A DNA stretch of 61,492 nt from Marine Group I thaumarchaeote SCGC AAA799-D11. Its GTDB lineage: Archaea; Thermoproteota; Nitrososphaeria; Nitrososphaerales; Nitrosopumilaceae. The stretch is taken from the NCBI GenBank assembly GCA_000746765.1, contig JOSY01000010.1:1-61492 (forward strand), in the 5' to 3' direction. The notes below the pieces were generated by a model. It did not search any database. It worked only from the letters and a program-made list of their open reading frames with translations, and was not told where the DNA came from. The translations under genes were made by a program, and so were the position numbers. Shown piece after piece: positions 7,425 through 16,796 of the stretch (positions are counted from its first letter, which is position 1; each line of letters opens with the position of its first letter).

Positions 7425-7720
7425 ATCTTGAAAAAAAGATTTACAAAAAACTACTAGAGGTTCCTAAAGGCCAAATCACAACTTATGGTGAACTTGCAAA
7501 GGCTGTAGGTCTAAAAAATGGACAAAGAACAGTTGGAAGAATTATGAACAAAAACCCATATCCTGTAATCATTCCGTGTCACAGAGTTGTAATGTCTAAT
7601 GGAAAAGTTGGTGGATATGCATATGGTGAACATATCAAAACAAAGATGCTAAATGATGAAGGCATTAAAATTGAAAATGGTAAAATTTTAGATTGGGAAA
7701 AAACTGTCTATCGATTCTAG
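7421..7720 (+). CDS. ogt: Single-domain methylated-DNA-protein cysteine methyltransferase
   Basis: DNA repair protein that removes O6-alkyl groups from guanine to its own cysteine. Only the C-terminal active domain is present (99 aa): winged helix with the arginine finger (GQRTVGRIMNKNP) and the active-site motif PCHRV with Cys53. This length resembles alkyltransferase-like proteins, but those have Trp in place of Cys, so this is likely active. TTG start overlaps the dtdA stop (TTGA), which implies co-translation. Confidence 0.9.
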   Translation: MNLEKKIYKKLLEVPKGQITTYGELAKAVGLKNGQRTVGRIMNKNPYPVIIPCHRVVMSNGKVGGYAYGEHIKTKMLNDEGIKIENGKILDWEKTVYRF

Positions 7721-8112
7721 AGCCCGCCCCCCGATACTTCGCTTAATTCGATATCGTATCCGGTAGGGTCTTTGATGTACACTGATCTTGATTTTTCAAA
7801 ATCAACTGGACCATCATACAACACTTCAACTCCTAACTCATTGCATTTTTGTATAATGTCCTCAAAGTTTTCAACGTGAAATCCAAAATGAGCAATACCT
7901 CCAGTTGGTGTTACTTGTGGGTCTTCATACAAACAAAGTTTGATTGAATCATTTCCAATAATCTTTGATGGTGCATCAAGCTTGTTTGGAGAATTATCTT
8001 CCTTTCTTACCTCAAAACCGAATAAATTTTTGTAAAATTCTACAGTCTTTGACAAATCTCTTACATTCATGTTTACATGATCCATGGATGTTGCTTTGAG
8101 CGTATTAGTCAT
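7717..8112 (-). CDS. VOC/glyoxalase-family metalloprotein
   Basis: A 131-aa vicinal-oxygen-chelate protein with two beta-alpha-beta-beta-beta modules: MDHVNMNVRDLSKTVEFYKN (His12 metal ligand candidate), IAHFGFHVENF (second His) and DPTGYDIELSE (Glu ligand). Family members include lactoylglutathione lyase, methylmalonyl-CoA epimerase and dioxygenases; the substrate cannot be told. Its end overlaps the ogt gene by 4 bp (convergent). Confidence 0.85.
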   Translation of the reverse strand: MTNTLKATSMDHVNMNVRDLSKTVEFYKNLFGFEVRKEDNSPNKLDAPSKIIGNDSIKLCLYEDPQVTPTGGIAHFGFHVENFEDIIQKCNELGVEVLYDGPVDFEKSRSVYIKDPTGYDIELSEVSGGGL

Positions 8113-8159
8113 GCAACAAACTTGTTTTCAATAATTAAAATGACTTTTGGTACTTGATT

Positions 8160-8621
8160 CTAGTTCTTTCTTTTTGCGACAATCTCTTCCATTAATTGTC
8201 TCAAGTGGGCCTTGTTTCTAACTGTGTTACCACCTACTTTTTTGTAGAGTGCCCAAAATTCTGGATTAGTTAAATCCTTTCTGTCTTTTGCAATCTTTAA
8301 CAGTCTTCTCAATGAGCGGACCTTTGCAACATAGACCTCTTTTTTGCCAACACGTGCACCCTTACGTCCTTGTTTAGAACCCTGTTTGGTACCTCTCTTG
8401 TTTCTCTGGGCTTTCTTTGTTTGTGCTCTTCCTCTGGAAGTTCCAGTAAATGAATCGATTTTAATCGTGTTAGCTGTAATTAGACTGCGGATGTTTTCTC
8501 TTGTAATTGCATCAGCTACATCAGTAAGATGGTCTGAATCAAATTTTATTCTGTGAATCCCAACACCAGTAACTCTGGATGCTAGTCTTTTCTTAGCTTT
8601 AAGATTTACTACCACTTGCAC
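8160..8621 (-). CDS. rpl19e: Ribosomal protein eL19
   Basis: Large-subunit protein with the eL19 start (VVNLKAKKRLASRVTGVG) and the long basic middle (RGRAQTKKAQRNKRGTKQGS) that reaches into rRNA. GTG 8621 overlaps the eL32 gene by 23 bp; GTG 8615 would give an N-terminus closer to other archaea. It normally sits between eL32 and uL18 in the spc operon; here the pair is inverted and about 8 kb away from rpl18. Confidence 0.94.
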   Translation of the reverse strand: MQVVVNLKAKKRLASRVTGVGIHRIKFDSDHLTDVADAITRENIRSLITANTIKIDSFTGTSRGRAQTKKAQRNKRGTKQGSKQGRKGARVGKKEVYVAKVRSLRRLLKIAKDRKDLTNPEFWALYKKVGGNTVRNKAHLRQLMEEIVAKRKN

Positions 8622-9003
8622 TCACTCTCGCATTGAAAATTTTGAATTTTTGTTCGACTGCTTTTGTAACAATCTCTTTTCTTTTTCTAGTACCGACACT
8701 GTGACCTAATCTGATTCCATCTTTCTTTGGGTCAAGTTTTGCCAAGTCATCTAAATTGTAAACTAAGTTATCTGTAAATCCTGATGGATGTAATCCTCTT
8801 GCTTCTTTTGGTCCACCAAATCCTACTTTAACTAGACCTGGACGACCTCTGCTCCATTGCTTTCTCTGATGATGATCAATACCTTTTGGTTTTCTCCAAC
8901 CAGTTTGAAGTCTAACATAACGCCAGCTCTCTGGTCTTTCGAAATCAGGATTGTGTTCTTTAATCTCCTGTCTCTTTGCAATCTTGTCTTTATTGATCGG
9001 CAT
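8599..9003 (-). CDS. rpl32e: Ribosomal protein eL32
   Basis: Recognised by SWRYVRLQTGWRKPKGIDHH and RPGLVKVGFGGPKEARGLHP. The frame extends to 9237, but the family start is ATG 9003 (MPINKDKIAKRQEIKEHNPD, 134 aa), with a TATA-like element ATTTATTC at about 9024-9034 on this strand, 27 nt away. First gene of a two-gene eL32-eL19 transcript. Confidence 0.94.
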   Translation of the reverse strand: MPINKDKIAKRQEIKEHNPDFERPESWRYVRLQTGWRKPKGIDHHQRKQWSRGRPGLVKVGFGGPKEARGLHPSGFTDNLVYNLDDLAKLDPKKDGIRLGHSVGTRKRKEIVTKAVEQKFKIFNARVSASGSKS

Positions 9004-9061
9004 CAAATTGACTCTTGAATTTTGGAATAAATACGTTCCTAGACGGTTAAAATAATTTCTG

Positions 9062-9157
9062 ATGGCAAGAGATAATAAGGAAATGGAAGGCGGATCGAAA
9101 TATCTCATGAACAAGCCTGGGATTAATGACATTATTTTTGGAGGCGTAACACTCTGA
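9062..9157 (+). CDS. Possible small protein, 31 aa
   Basis: ATG 9062 opens a 31-codon ORF (MARDNKEMEGGSKYLMNKPG..., ending FGGVTL) that finishes 5 bp before pckA. An AT-rich element (GAATAAATAC, 9025-9034) is 28-37 nt upstream and would serve eL32 in the other direction. The composition looks protein-like, but the ORF is very short; it may instead be the pckA leader. Confidence 0.35.
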   Translation: MARDNKEMEGGSKYLMNKPGINDIIFGGVTL

Positions 9158-9162
9158 CACAA

Positions 9163-10758
9163 GTGGTAGGTACTGCTACAACTGACAAATTTTCCGCACA
9201 ACTCAAGGACTTTGGGATAAATCCATCCAAAGTACACAGGAATCTAAGAACAGAAGAGATGGTTAGTCTTGCAGTTGAGAGAAAAGAAGGTGTAGTTAAC
9301 TCTACAGGCTCTCTTTCAGTAAATACTGGAAAATATACAGGTCGTTCACCTGATGATCGATTTATTGTATATGATGATAAAACACATGACTCAATTGATT
9401 GGGGTAAAATTAACCACCAATTCCCAAGTGGTAAATTTGAAAAACTCTTAGAAAAAATGAAGAATTTTGTTGATAACAAGGAACTCTTTGTATTTGATGG
9501 ATTTGTAGGGGCTGATCCTGAAAATCGTTTACCCATTAGAGTAATCAATGATCATGTTTGGCAGAGCATGTTCTCAAGTAATTTGTTTATACGTCCAACA
9601 AATGAAGAATTAGAAAAACACGAACCAGAATTTACTATTCTTTGTATTAATGACTTTAAGGCAGACCCTGAGATTGATGGAACAAGAACTGACATATTCA
9701 TTCTCATTGACTTGACAAGAAAGATTGTCTTGATTGGTGGAACAGAGTATGCCGGTGAGATGAAAAAGTCAATGTTTGGTGTAATGAATTATCTTTTGCC
9801 TGAAAAAGGAATCTTCCCCATGCACTGTTCTGCAAACATTGGTGAGAAAGGAGACACTGCTTTGTTCTTTGGATTGTCTGGTACTGGAAAGACAACTCTT
9901 TCAGCAGATCCTAATAGAAGACTAATTGGTGATGATGAACATGGTTGGTCAGACAATGGAACCTTTAACTTTGAAGGAGGTTGTTATGCAAAATGTATCA
10001 ACCTTAGTAAAGAAGCAGAACCAGAAATTTGGAATGCAATTAAACCTGGTGCACTTTTAGAAAATGTAGTTCTAAATGATAATGTTCCTGATTATGATGA
10101 TAACACTTTAACTGAAAACACTCGTGTTGGCTATCCTTTGGATTTCATTCCAGGTGCTGTAATTCCAAGTGTTGGTGGAAATCCTAAAGTGATTATATTT
10201 TTGACAGCAGATGCATTGGGAGTTTTACCTCCTGTATCCAGACTAACAAAAGAAGCTGCAATGTACCACTTTATGTCCGGATACACCAGTAAACTTGCAG
10301 GAACTGAAAGAGGAATCAAAGAGCCAAAATCTGTATTTTCTCAGTGCTTTGGAGCTCCATTCATGCCTAGACCTGCATCTGTTTACGCTAAATTGCTTGG
10401 AGAGAAGATTAATGAGCACAATACTGTGGTCTACCTCATCAATACTGGTTGGTCTGGTGGCCCATATGGTGTTGGACAGAGAGTCAAAATAAAGTACAGC
10501 CGTGCAATGGTTACTGCAGCACTTTCTGGCGGTCTTAACATTGTAAAGTACACTCATAATGATTTGTTTAATCTAGATGTTCCAACTGAAGTCGAAGGAG
10601 TACCATCTGAGATTTTAGATCCAAAAAATACTTGGATTGACAAAGATGCATATGATTTGTCTGCAAAGAAACTAGCTCAAATGTTTGTTGAAAACTTTAA
10701 GAAGTTTGATGGAGTTGCACAAGAAATTATTGATGCTGGTCCAAAACCACCACAATAG
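9163..10758 (+). CDS. pckA: Phosphoenolpyruvate carboxykinase (ATP)
   Basis: Converts oxaloacetate and ATP to PEP and CO2, the entry to gluconeogenesis. The ATP type is shown by the kinase-1a P-loop GLSGTGKTTLSADPNR (from residue 237), the upstream FPMHCSANIG motif, the GDDEHGW motif and YTSKLAGTERG. At 531 aa it is full length. It starts at GTG 9163. In a carbon-fixing thaumarchaeon it would link C4 acids from the 3-hydroxypropionate/4-hydroxybutyrate cycle to sugar synthesis. Convergent with the subtilisin gene, stops 1 bp apart. Confidence 0.96.
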   Translation: MVGTATTDKFSAQLKDFGINPSKVHRNLRTEEMVSLAVERKEGVVNSTGSLSVNTGKYTGRSPDDRFIVYDDKTHDSIDWGKINHQFPSGKFEKLLEKMKNFVDNKELFVFDGFVGADPENRLPIRVINDHVWQSMFSSNLFIRPTNEELEKHEPEFTILCINDFKADPEIDGTRTDIFILIDLTRKIVLIGGTEYAGEMKKSMFGVMNYLLPEKGIFPMHCSANIGEKGDTALFFGLSGTGKTTLSADPNRRLIGDDEHGWSDNGTFNFEGGCYAKCINLSKEAEPEIWNAIKPGALLENVVLNDNVPDYDDNTLTENTRVGYPLDFIPGAVIPSVGGNPKVIIFLTADALGVLPPVSRLTKEAAMYHFMSGYTSKLAGTERGIKEPKSVFSQCFGAPFMPRPASVYAKLLGEKINEHNTVVYLINTGWSGGPYGVGQRVKIKYSRAMVTAALSGGLNIVKYTHNDLFNLDVPTEVEGVPSEILDPKNTWIDKDAYDLSAKKLAQMFVENFKKFDGVAQEIIDAGPKPPQ

Positions 10759-10759
10759 A

Positions 10760-12784
10760 CTATCTTCTTTTTAGAACAATACCTACTATTCCAATTATAA
10801 TGGCTGCACCAGCAATTATTGCCATTTGTCTTTCGGGAATACCCAAATCTAATCGCTCTCTTTCTTCAAGTGTTCTAATATCGATGGTATTGTATGCACT
10901 TGATGTGTTTCCATTGACTCTTATTTTTGCATCAACCCAATACTCTGCGTTTTCATAAACATCAATTGATGCAGCTTTGTTTGGTGTTGCAGTTGTTGTA
11001 TCAGTTCTTCCATCTTTGCTGTTTGTAACTGAGATCTTTGCAAAGCTCCACTCTTCTGGATGATACACCTCAAAGAGTAGTTTCTCGTTTTGTTGTACTA
11101 TTGAAATTGAACCAGGTGTATAGTGTAAAACAAACGGAATAACATATTGTATTCCTTCATGATTTATTCTCATCTTTCCTTCATGTTCTCCAAAATTATC
11201 TTCTAGTACACTCATTCTTACATTCAAAATATTTTCATCAGTTAATTCTTCACTAAACTTTATGAATTCAGGCCCATCAAATGTAACATCAAATCCGCCC
11301 CATGTTCCATCTAATGATTTTAGTTGGAATTGTTTTTCAACGACTTTGTTATATGATGATGCCAGTGCCACAAAGTTTGGAGGCTCTATTATCAATTTTG
11401 CATCAAATGCTTTTGCGATGTTTAATCTACCTGCTCCTGACTCTTGTATTGAGAACTCATCTCCATAGGCATCAGATACGGGCTCAACTGTGGTTAGTAA
11501 TAGTGATTTTATCTCGTGATGGTGTAATTCAGGATTTTTTTGTAATAATAGGGCTGCTGCACCACTTACGTGAGGAGCAGCATAACTAGTTCCACTGGTA
11601 AAATTGTATCCTGCATTGCTTTGTGTGGTGTTGATGTATGCTCCTGGTGCTACGATTTCTGGTTTGATGTAAAATGGAGATACGGGCCCTCTTGAGCTAA
11701 AGTGTGCAAGATAGTCTGGATTGAAAAACAGATTCAGCGTAGCTTCATCTCCATTAATTGATTCAACAATCTCTAACCCTTCTTCTCTGTCAATTGATAC
11801 TACTGGAATTCTAGGTGAATAGTTTGGCTCTACAAATTCATGTACTAATTCTCCAAGAAAAATACCTGGAATGTTATTGTAAACAATCATTGCCTTTGCT
11901 CCTGCATCTGCAGCATTAGTTTCCTTTATTGAAAAATACAATAATTCCCCTTCAATATCACTGCCTCTCTCAACAATTAGGATAGAATCTCTAACATCAA
12001 GATCTTTTAGATCATCTGCTTTTCCGTATCCTCCAAAGACTAATTTTCCAGAAACTGAATCCTCTGTCTTTTTGTTTCCTGCCATTGGAATTACTGTGTA
12101 TGGTTTGTCATTGACTTCTAGTGTTGCAATCAAACTTGATGTGAGATTGTTGTAAGTTGCACCAACAGTAACTGAACCAAAGTTTCTTCCAGGACTTCCA
12201 ATACTTTCTAATGCTGGACCATCATTTCCAGCTGCAGCTACTACAAAGATTTCTTTTTCAAGTGCTTGATTTACTGCTCTTTCAATCTTTGCGTTAGTTT
12301 TGTTAACTCCCAAACTGATATTGATAATGTCTGCATCATCTTCAATTGCCTTTTCAATTGCCCTGATTATCAAATCTGATGATACTCCCTCACCATCTTC
12401 AGAAACTTTGTAAGCAAGGATCTTTGCCTTTGGTGCTACACCTACTGCTTGCCCATCTGCAGCTATTACTCCTGCAACCTGAGTGCCATGTCCATTGTTA
12501 TCCATTGGTGGTTGACCTTTTTGGATAAAGTTGTATCCTCCGATAACTTTGCCATCTGGCCCCCAACCAAACAAGTCTGGATGGTTAAAATCCACCCCTG
12601 TATCAATAACTGCTATCTTGATCCCTGTTCCATCAATTCCTTGAATTCTTGGAATGTCTGTTCCAACAAATGGAACACTTCTTTCCAAATATGTGTGAAT
12701 TTCATTTTCAGAATTCAATGCTTGAGTTAAAACTAATCCCATCAAAATTACAACAATAAAAGAAAAAATAGCTAAGAATTTCAC
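10760..12784 (-). CDS. Membrane-anchored subtilisin-like serine protease (S8)
   Basis: Secreted protease of 674 aa. Signal sequence at residues 3-23 (FLAIFSFIVVILMGLVLTQA); catalytic Asp61 (IAVIDTGVD), His99 (NNGHGTQVAG) and Ser about 399 (SGTSYAAPHVSG); a PA-domain insert lies between His and Ser; a beta-rich C-terminal part follows; a C-terminal transmembrane helix (MAIIAGAAIIIGIVGIVLKRR region, about 652-674) would hold it on the outer face of the membrane. No clear I9 propeptide is seen. GTG start. It could act in surface protein turnover. Confidence 0.92.
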   Translation of the reverse strand: MKFLAIFSFIVVILMGLVLTQALNSENEIHTYLERSVPFVGTDIPRIQGIDGTGIKIAVIDTGVDFNHPDLFGWGPDGKVIGGYNFIQKGQPPMDNNGHGTQVAGVIAADGQAVGVAPKAKILAYKVSEDGEGVSSDLIIRAIEKAIEDDADIINISLGVNKTNAKIERAVNQALEKEIFVVAAAGNDGPALESIGSPGRNFGSVTVGATYNNLTSSLIATLEVNDKPYTVIPMAGNKKTEDSVSGKLVFGGYGKADDLKDLDVRDSILIVERGSDIEGELLYFSIKETNAADAGAKAMIVYNNIPGIFLGELVHEFVEPNYSPRIPVVSIDREEGLEIVESINGDEATLNLFFNPDYLAHFSSRGPVSPFYIKPEIVAPGAYINTTQSNAGYNFTSGTSYAAPHVSGAAALLLQKNPELHHHEIKSLLLTTVEPVSDAYGDEFSIQESGAGRLNIAKAFDAKLIIEPPNFVALASSYNKVVEKQFQLKSLDGTWGGFDVTFDGPEFIKFSEELTDENILNVRMSVLEDNFGEHEGKMRINHEGIQYVIPFVLHYTPGSISIVQQNEKLLFEVYHPEEWSFAKISVTNSKDGRTDTTTATPNKAASIDVYENAEYWVDAKIRVNGNTSSAYNTIDIRTLEERERLDLGIPERQMAIIAGAAIIIGIVGIVLKRR

Positions 12785-12859
12785 AAATCTTATAACAATT
12801 TTAGCAAGTAAAAATGATTACCTGTAAACCAATAAATGGAATAAATTCTAAATGCATTC

Positions 12860-13480
12860 ATGGGAAAATACACACTTCCTGAAATGCCATATGCTTATGA
12901 TGCATTAGAACCTCACATTGACGCAAGAACAATGGAGATTCACCACACCAAGCATCATCAAACATACACTGACAAACTAAATGCAGCTCTTGAAACATGT
13001 CCAGCTGAAATTCAAGACAAAGATATCATTGATATTTTGTCTGATATCAATTCAGTTCCTGAAGACAAAAGAAGTGCAATTAATTTCAACGGTGGCGGTT
13101 ATGATAACCACAGGCTATTTTGGAATAACATGAAACCAAATGGAGGCGGAGAACCTGGAGGATCAATTGCTGATGCAATCAACGATTCTTTTGGAAGCTT
13201 TTCTGACTTCAAAGAGAAGTTTTCATCCACTACAGCAGTAATTCAAGGCAGTGGTTGGGGATGGTTAGTATACAATCCTTCCTCTGGAAAGGTTGAGTAC
13301 AAATCAATGCCAAACCAAACAAGTCCTAGAACTGAAGGATTAATACCATTGTTAGGCTGTGATGTTTGGGAACACGCATACTATCTCAACTACCAAAACA
13401 AAAGACCTGCTTACATTGAAGCATGGTGGAATGTAGTTAATTGGGATGAGGTAGAGAGCAGATTCTCTAAAGCAAAATAA
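12860..13480 (+). CDS. sod: Superoxide dismutase, Fe/Mn type
   Basis: Cytoplasmic enzyme that dismutates superoxide. The four metal ligands are visible: His28 ([12 protein letters not shown]), His84 ([12 protein letters not shown]), Asp168 and His172 (CDVWEHAYY), together with [10 protein letters not shown] and the C-terminal [12 protein letters not shown]. 206 aa is normal. The metal cannot be decided by eye. Monocistronic with AT-rich promoter sequence just upstream of ATG. Confidence 0.95.
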   Translation: MGKYTLPEMPYAYDALEPHIDARTMEIHHTKHHQTYTDKLNAALETCPAEIQDKDIIDILSDINSVPEDKRSAINFNGGGYDNHRLFWNNMKPNGGGEPGGSIADAINDSFGSFSDFKEKFSSTTAVIQGSGWGWLVYNPSSGKVEYKSMPNQTSPRTEGLIPLLGCDVWEHAYYLNYQNKRPAYIEAWWNVVNWDEVESRFSKAK

Positions 13481-13562
13481 AGTTCATTCTTTATTTTTTA
13501 TTCATTTTTTGATTCACTTTCTATGAATGAATTTATAACCATAAGAGAAAGCCATGTTGTAA

Positions 13563-14012
13563 ATGAGCCAAGAACAAGCAGAACAACTAATGCAGCAAAT
13601 GCAAATGCTTGAAACGTATTTTGCAGATTTATCTCAAAGAGAAAACACATTCCTTGGTGTATTTAGAGAAGCCACTGCAGCTATTGAATCCATAAAATCT
13701 CTTAGTAAAAACCCTGAATCTGATACTCTTGTTCCAATTGGACTGGGAACTTATGTTCCAACAAAAATTTCATCTGATAGCAAAATAATTCTAAACATTG
13801 GTGCAGGAGTTGCAGTTGAAAAAGACTTTGCTTCTGCAATTAATTATCTTGAAGAAAGAATCAAGGAAATTGAAATTGCAATACAAGATACTGCAGCAAA
13901 AAAACAAGATGCTGCCCAAAGATTAGAACAAGGGAAGGCTCAAGTCAACCAAATGATGCGAGCCATGCAGCAACCCGGACAACAATCTGGTCAACCTCCA
14001 AAATCGGGATAA
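13563..14012 (+). CDS. pfdA: Prefoldin alpha subunit
   Basis: Chaperone subunit: two alpha subunits and four beta subunits make a hexamer with six coiled-coil arms. The 149 aa show an N-terminal coil (QAEQLMQQMQMLETYFADLS), the beta-hairpin core (LVPIGLGTYVPTKI ... ILNIGAGVAVEKDF) and a C-terminal coil, followed by a short Gln/Pro-rich tail. It lies 3 bp before ftsY, a common archaeal pair. The beta subunit is at 45.9 kb. Confidence 0.93.
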   Translation: MSQEQAEQLMQQMQMLETYFADLSQRENTFLGVFREATAAIESIKSLSKNPESDTLVPIGLGTYVPTKISSDSKIILNIGAGVAVEKDFASAINYLEERIKEIEIAIQDTAAKKQDAAQRLEQGKAQVNQMMRAMQQPGQQSGQPPKSG

Positions 14013-14015
14013 GCG

Positions 14016-15365
14016 ATGTTTGATAAACTTCGTAGTGCGTTTTCTAATGCAGCGAAAAGTTTTGGTGAAAAAGAACTCAATGAAAAAGACATCGAAGATA
14101 TTCTTTTTGAATTAGAAATTTCACTCTTAGAATCTGATGTTGCAACTGAAGTTATTGATTCAATCAAAGATGACTTGAAAGAAAAACTGATTGGCTCAAA
14201 AGTTGACAAGAAAGAGATTGAAAAATTTGTTAAAGATAGTTTGATTTCAAGTATTTCTGCACACTTTGATGCAGCAGGAGAAATTGATCTTTTTGGGAAA
14301 ATAAATGAAAAAAAGGAACAAGGTCAACCATTTCTGATTTTATTCCTTGGAATTAATGGAACTGGAAAGACAACATCGCTTGCTAAAGTTGCACACATGT
14401 TACAACAAGAGAAATACTCTGTTGTTGTTGCAGCTGCTGATACTTTTAGAGCTGGTGCTATTGAACAATTACGAGAACATACTAATCGACTAAACTTGAA
14501 ACTTGTCGCACAAAATTATAATTCTGATCCTGCAGCTGTTGCACGTGATGCGGTTTTGTATGCAAAATCACACAAAACAGATGTTGTTCTTATTGATACT
14601 GCAGGAAGAATGCAAACAAGTGAAAACTTGATGCAACAGATTGAAAAAATTACCAAAGTAGTAAACCCAGATTTGAAGATTTTTGTAGGTGATTCTTTGG
14701 CCGGAAACGATACTGTCAATCAAGCTCGTGAATTTCATGCACACACAAACTTCCATGGCTCAATTCTAACAAAGAGTGATGCTGATGCAAGAGGCGGTGC
14801 TGCGCTTTCAATTGTCAAAGTTACCTCAACTCCTGTGATGTATGTTGGAGTTGGACAAGAATATACTGATCTAAAATCTTTTGATAAGAAAACTTTCCTT
14901 GAAACTGTCTTTGGAACTTTGGAAGGAGTTGACATAAAGAAAGATCCAACCCCCGAACCAGAACCAACACCAGAACCAACACCAGAACCAGAACCAACAC
15001 CAGAACCAGAACCAACACCAGAACCAGAACCAACACCAGAACCAACACCAGAACCAACACCAGAACCAACACCAGAACCAACACCAGAACCAACATCTGA
15101 TGATCCGTTTGAAGGAATCAAAGATGATGAGATTGCAACTTATTCCGATTTGTTTGATGTACCTCCGCCAGAAAATGATGATGAAGCTTTCAAACTAGGC
15201 AAAAATATTCGTCAGTGGATTAAAGATGGAAAACCAGCACCGGGTGATGAAGACGAAGACGAAGAATATGATGATGAGGACAAAGAAGATGAAGAAGAGA
15301 TTCACAAACATGATAAAGAAGAACCCAAAAAGAAAAAGGGTAGGTTCGGGTTCTTTAGAAGATGA
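14016..15365 (+). CDS. ftsY: Signal recognition particle receptor FtsY with C-terminal repeat and acidic tail
   Basis: SRP receptor GTPase that docks ribosome-SRP complexes to SecY. The N domain (residues 1-95) and G domain are standard: GINGTGKTT (112-120), DTAGRMQ (from 194), [10 protein letters not shown] and GVGQEYTDL. The G domain ends near residue 305. Unusually a tail of about 145 residues follows: a Pro-Glu-Pro-Thr repeat (about 311-360), a segment with [16 protein letters not shown], a very acidic stretch and a basic/aromatic end ([12 protein letters not shown]). Bacterial FtsY carries its acidic A region at the N-terminus; here it is at the other end. Stop overlaps argF. Confidence 0.95.
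   Translation: MFDKLRSAFSNAAKSFGEKELNEKDIEDILFELEISLLESDVATEVIDSIKDDLKEKLIGSKVDKKEIEKFVKDSLISSISAHFDAAGEIDLFGKINEKKEQGQPFLILFLGINGTGKTTSLAKVAHMLQQEKYSVVVAAADTFRAGAIEQLREHTNRLNLKLVAQNYNSDPAAVARDAVLYAKSHKTDVVLIDTAGRMQTSENLMQQIEKITKVVNPDLKIFVGDSLAGNDTVNQAREFHAHTNFHGSILTKSDADARGGAALSIVKVTSTPVMYVGVGQEYTDLKSFDKKTFLETVFGTLEGVDIKKDPTPEPEPTPEPTPEPEPTPEPEPTPEPEPTPEPTPEPTPEPTPEPTPEPTSDDPFEGIKDDEIATYSDLFDVPPPENDDEAFKLGKNIRQWIKDGKPAPGDEDEDEEYDDEDKEDEEEIHKHDKEEPKKKKGRFGFFRR
14946..15095 (+). repeat. In-frame 6/12-bp tandem repeat inside ftsY
   Basis: About 150 bp built from CCAGAA and CCAACA hexamers in two patterns (PEPT and PEPEPT). The near-identical units predict length variation by slippage in steps of 12 or 18 bp, always keeping the frame. 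Reverse-strand frames are also open across it (Leu-Val and Gly-Ser runs), but these are artefacts of the repeat. Confidence 0.9.
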
Positions 15366-16276
15366 AATTAAAAACAAAAAATTTACTCACTTTAGCAGAA
15401 TTGTCCCCAAAGGAATTTGTGGGCCTAATTAATGAATCAATCAAACTAAAAAAAGAACTCAACAAAGGTGGAAACAAACCTGTTCTGAAAAACAAAACAC
15501 TAACAATGATTTTCCAAAAACCGTCTACTCGAACACGAGTTAGTTTTGAAATTGGAATGTCGCAACTTGGTGGTTATGCAGTTAATCTCTCATCAAATGA
15601 TATGCAATTGTCACGAGGTGAATCAGTTGAAGATACTGCAAAAACTCTTTCACGATATACTGATTGTATAATGGCTCGTGTTTATGATCATGAATTGCTA
15701 GAACAATTATCCAAAAATGCAACCATTCCAATAATTAATGGACTCTCTGATACTTTTCATCCTTGCCAAATCTTGGCAGACTTTATGACAATAAAAGAAA
15801 AGAAGAAAAAAATCAAAGGAATCAAGATTGCATGGATTGGTGATGGAAATAATGTCTGCAATTCCATGATTTACGGTGCAGCATTATCTGGTGCCACAAT
15901 GTCAATTGCAACTCCAAAGGGCTTTGAACCAGACAAAAAGGCAGTAAAAGATGCAAAGAAGTCAACTAACATAGAATTAACATCTGATCCACTAGAGGCA
16001 GTCAAAGGCGCTGATGTAGTAGTAACTGATACCTATTCTTCTATTCATAATGATGATCCAAAGAGAATCAAAAAATTCCTTCCAAAATATCAAGTCAACG
16101 ACAAACTGATGAAGTCTGCAAAGAAAGACGCGATCTTTATGCATTGTCTTCCAGCAAAGCGAGATCAAGAAGTTACATCATCTGTAATTGATGGTCCACA
16201 GTCTGTTGTTTGGGATGAGGCCGAGAACCGACTTCATTCTCAAAAGGCATTACTTGCCTCGCTCATTCGCGCTTAA
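15362..16276 (+). CDS. argF: Ornithine carbamoyltransferase
   Basis: Makes citrulline from ornithine and carbamoyl phosphate in arginine synthesis. Carbamoyl-phosphate site STRTR (55-59), HPCQ (133-136) and the ornithine-binding motif with HCLPAKR near residue 263 are all present; 304 aa is normal. ATG 15362 overlaps the ftsY stop, so it is coupled to ftsY although unrelated in function. Confidence 0.95.
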   Translation: MKLKTKNLLTLAELSPKEFVGLINESIKLKKELNKGGNKPVLKNKTLTMIFQKPSTRTRVSFEIGMSQLGGYAVNLSSNDMQLSRGESVEDTAKTLSRYTDCIMARVYDHELLEQLSKNATIPIINGLSDTFHPCQILADFMTIKEKKKKIKGIKIAWIGDGNNVCNSMIYGAALSGATMSIATPKGFEPDKKAVKDAKKSTNIELTSDPLEAVKGADVVVTDTYSSIHNDDPKRIKKFLPKYQVNDKLMKSAKKDAIFMHCLPAKRDQEVTSSVIDGPQSVVWDEAENRLHSQKALLASLIRA

Positions 16277-16312
16277 CGTATATAAGAGCACGTTCAAACT
16301 CGAATTCTATAC

Positions 16313-16795
16313 ATGGCCTATTCAAAAATATTGAGGAGACTTAGAGAAGAGAAGACCAATTACCGTAAACGCGGTACAATGTTGATGGGTAAGCGTGACT
16401 TTATCACTGTAAATATTAGTAATGAAAACACTCAAGTCCAAATTCTAAAGCCTGGCATGACTGGCGACAAGGTTGTTGCATCTGCACATTCTAGATATCT
16501 ACTTGAAAAAGGCTGGAAAGGTTCTAGGAAAAGTGTTCCAGCAGCATATCTTACAGGATATCTAGCAGGAAAGAAAGCACTTGGACAAGGTGCAAAGGAT
16601 GCAATCTTGTATACTGGAACCAAAAAATACACACAAAGAATGGCAGCAGCTCTCAAAGGAGTAATTGATGCAGGTCTTGAAGTTCCAGCAAACGAAGAAA
16701 CATTTCCTTCTGATGATAGAATTAACGGCGAACATCTTACTGTTAAAAATGAAGTTTCTAAAATGAAATCTACAATCGATACTGAGGTTAAATAA
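16313..16795 (+). CDS. rpl18: Ribosomal protein uL18
   Basis: Binds 5S rRNA in the central protuberance. The archaeal N-terminus (MAYSKILRRLREEKTNYRKR) and the later motif GWKGSRKSVPAAYLTGYLAG identify it; 160 aa. It opens the remaining spc-operon block here (rpl18-rps5-rpl30-rpl15-secY). The genes that normally precede it, eL32 and eL19, are elsewhere. Confidence 0.95.
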   Translation: MAYSKILRRLREEKTNYRKRGTMLMGKRDFITVNISNENTQVQILKPGMTGDKVVASAHSRYLLEKGWKGSRKSVPAAYLTGYLAGKKALGQGAKDAILYTGTKKYTQRMAAALKGVIDAGLEVPANEETFPSDDRINGEHLTVKNEVSKMKSTIDTEVK

Positions 16796-16796
16796 A

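Noticed and set aside
8599-9237. Long form of eL32 starting at 9237
   Set aside because: The extra 78 residues are unlike any ribosomal protein and overlap the pckA start; ATG 9003 matches the family.
14946-15095. Tandem repeat considered as a CRISPR array
   Set aside because: The units are 6-12 bp without unique spacers and lie inside a coding frame.
14735-15121. Minus-strand open frames rich in Val-Gly-Ser or Leu-Val across ftsY
   Set aside because: They are forced by the CCAGAA/CCAACA repeat on the coding strand; the plus-strand FtsY frame is continuous and well supported.
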